The notes under the pieces are model-generated. The model saw only the letters and a list, made by a program, of their open reading frames with translations, was not told the DNA's origin and did no database searches. Shown here piece by piece: positions 58,164 to 60,000 of a stretch of 60,000 nt of DNA. Both the position numbers and the translations under genes were made by a program. Position 1 is the first letter of the stretch. Each line of letters starts with the position of its first letter. This stretch comes from Polytrichum commune (Eukaryota > Streptophyta > Polytrichopsida > Polytrichales > Polytrichaceae): assembly GCA_950295325.1 (NCBI GenBank), contig OX485806.1, forward strand, positions 54,433,169 through 54,493,168. The letters are read 5' to 3'.

Positions 58164-59535
58164 ATACTTGAGTTGGTTGGTGTTGTTGAATGGGAGTAAT
58201 GATGGTAGTGTAGTGTTTATCATATTGTACTCAATTGGCAATACATGAAATTCATTTATGCGAAAACTTATTTGGTTGCAAAAACAAACGTGTTGGAATA
58301 TTAAAATAAAAATTATCATTTGAATGAAAGATTTCCCACATGTAGATGATAATAGGCCCCATCTTTCATAGGTACATTGAATGTTTTTTGTATGCATGTA
58401 ATATAACTTGAAACTATTTTCCTAGTTTAGATTAAGGTCCCAAAACATGTGAAACAACCCTATATTTGGAATCATCATTCACATGTTACCGCCACTACTC
58501 AAGTCTTAGCTTCCCTCGTTGAATGATGAACTTATTAGTCATTTGTACCTTGTACTTCTAACAAAATTACTCGTCATAACATAGTGAATCCCATGACACA
58601 GTAAATTTCACTAGTATATTTCGCAATGTTGGGTTTTAATAAGAAAAATATTGATTTTCATTTGAGTATTTGTTTGTTGATAGCTTAATCATTCATTGTG
58701 TCTTGGAAATGTAACCCTTGCAAAAATAACTTATTTAGGCCAATGACATTATTTGTTGGAATAAATAGGTTTAAACTAGGGTGCATATATGGTCAAGTAC
58801 ATGAAGGAAAAGAAGGTACAATTCTTTGTGGGTTGATTTTGTGTTGCCTCAAGTTGGTGAATGTATTGGAGTATAACATAAGAATCTCTATAATGTGCAC
58901 AAAGATCAATAAAACATATGCATTTGATAAATAAATACTTAATAAGTGTGTGAAATGAACATTGAGATTGGACTATGTGCTCAAACTATAAACATCATTT
59001 GAGGTTCATTAACTTACATAATTAGGAGTACCTTTGTGATCAATTAAAGAAAAAAACAAATTTTCTATGTGGTCTTTTATATATTATGCATCTCAATATT
59101 GTTGTTGAAATTTGAAATGATCACCTTAAAGATTTTCAATTTTCAAGTTACTTCAACAACTAGAATTGTATGTGGAGTTGGAAGTGCTCACAAGAGAGCA
59201 ACATTACATTACGATGAACCACAAAATAATTTGGAACTTGAAAGTGTTGGAAGTAGATACTTAAAGTAAATATGCCTAATTTGGATAGTTATCTTAATCA
59301 CATACACGTAGGTTTTTGAGTGATATGTGGTTTCGTGAACGGGTAGTCAAAAAACACGTCTTTGAAATGATTTCAAAATATGATAATCATATGTTCAATA
59401 ATCAACATAATTGAGGAAATCTATGTAACTATTTCACAAACTCAAAATCTTCACCTTGATAATCATATGAGCTCCAAAATTTATGACGAAAGTGACTACA
59501 ACCTTGATTTGGTTTGTACCCATCTCGTGCTAGTA
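58164..59535. other. AT-rich spacer upstream of a possible gene
   Basis: No gene or repeat recognised. Confidence 0.35.
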
Positions 59536-59540
59536 GCGTG

Positions 59541-59550
59541 TTTTATATCC
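59541..59550 (+). promoter_or_regulatory. Candidate TATA element
   Basis: TTTTATATCC lies about 30 bp before a switch to more GC-rich, leader-like DNA and about 250 bp before a perfect splice donor. It is a weak call based on position only. Confidence 0.2.
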
Positions 59551-59699
59551 TAGGAGAAGTGGGCTAGTCGGGAAAGTAGCCATTTAAGACCCACCTACCT
59601 TAAGCGTATGTGGGAAGTTGGAAGATCCTTGGAGCCCAAGCGTTGGGGACGGCGGGGGCCTTCTGAAAACAAGGGTAGCAGAAGGCAAAGACTCTGAGA

Positions 59700-60000
59700 A
59701 GTTCATATGAAAAGCAAGCCTCACTTGTTCTCGCTGTCGCCCACAGTCGATGGTCCTCTCCCTTCGCCATTTTGCCACCTCCGACTCCACCTCATTCAAG
59801 TAAGTCTTCGCAACAATTCATGTTATGGCTACTTCTGGAATTGGCTTGAGGCAAGAATGAATGTGTGCAACTACATGCATCCTGCGTTAGGGTTTTCATA
59901 AACGTGAGCAGACAATTTACGAGGATCCTTAGATCAAGATTGTGAGATTGTAAAGAAGGCCATAGACTTCAAGATGGACGGAGAATCTCCTGTTGTTTTG
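59700..60000 (+). CDS. Possible 5' end of a gene running off the right edge
   Basis: A leader-like, GC-richer block ends at a consensus donor CAA|GTAAGTC (59800). A 112-nt intron with acceptor GAGCAG (59911) leads to an exon 59912-60000 that stays open to the edge. It reads NLRGSLDQDCEIVKKAIDFK, then MDGESPVVL. The upstream frame from ATG 59707 (31 codons to the donor) does not match the phase needed by the exon (one nt carried over). The start may therefore lie elsewhere: the first exon may be a leader, or ATG 59974 may be used. No stop or frameshift is seen in the exon, in contrast to every other coding remnant here. Product unknown. Confidence 0.35.

Noticed and set aside
1-60000. tRNA, rRNA or organelle-derived inserts
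   Set aside because: I looked for tRNA arms, rRNA cores and plastid or mitochondrial gene sequence and saw none, but this was by eye; a covariance-model search would be decisive.

Overview
The window is eukaryotic nuclear DNA from a land plant (streptophyte). It is intergenic, repeat-dominated chromatin rather than a gene-rich region. The plant call rests on a plant-type ethylene-receptor histidine-kinase fragment with short GT-AG introns (7160-8942), a BED-finger hAT transposase (4713-6793), Ty3/gypsy Gag, protease and reverse-transcriptase remnants, and many TG...CA long terminal repeats with 5-bp target duplications. The repeat types and a methyltransferase-bearing retroelement point away from well-known flowering plants towards a moss, lycophyte, fern or gymnosperm, but the lineage cannot be fixed from sequence alone. 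No intact protein-coding gene lies fully inside the window.

Layout. 0-4.7 kb: an LTR-like repeat, a two-exon gene fragment on the minus strand, a second LTR-like repeat, and a 1.3-kb satellite built from about 140-bp and 98-bp units. 4.7-9 kb: a nearly complete but broken hAT transposase, then an ethylene-receptor pseudogene cut by an LTR fragment. 10-21.8 kb: solo LTRs of two families (A, about 975 bp; B, 1.5-1.9 kb), a short hAT-like inverted-repeat element and a PHD-finger remnant. 21.9-25.6 kb: a ten-exon decayed gene that I do not recognise, with splice phases still readable. 25.7-27.8 kb: two near-identical 550-bp direct repeats flanking a family-A LTR. 28-42 kb: LTR fragments, a minus-strand Gag-protease remnant (33.5-36.0 kb), a 61-nt pyrimidine tract. 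42.9-44.9 kb: a cytosine-5 DNA methyltransferase reading frame joined to an upstream Gag-like segment. 46-48 kb: two satellites and a Ty3/gypsy reverse-transcriptase fragment. 48-60 kb: AT-rich DNA with weak remnants. At the right edge (59.9-60 kb) an open exon may begin a real gene.

The standout locus is the methyltransferase remnant. It keeps the C5-methyltransferase motifs in canonical order (FGG of motif I, PCQ, ENV, SHRPR, the late RE..GF region and the final RF-LGQAMD region), yet is surrounded by retroelement sequence. Across independent pseudogenes the premature stops are mostly of the kind produced by C-to-T change at CG and CHG sites (CGA to TGA, CAG to TAG, and TGG to TAG on the opposite strand). 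This is the footprint expected from long-term cytosine methylation of this chromatin. All ancestral codons are inferred, not observed.
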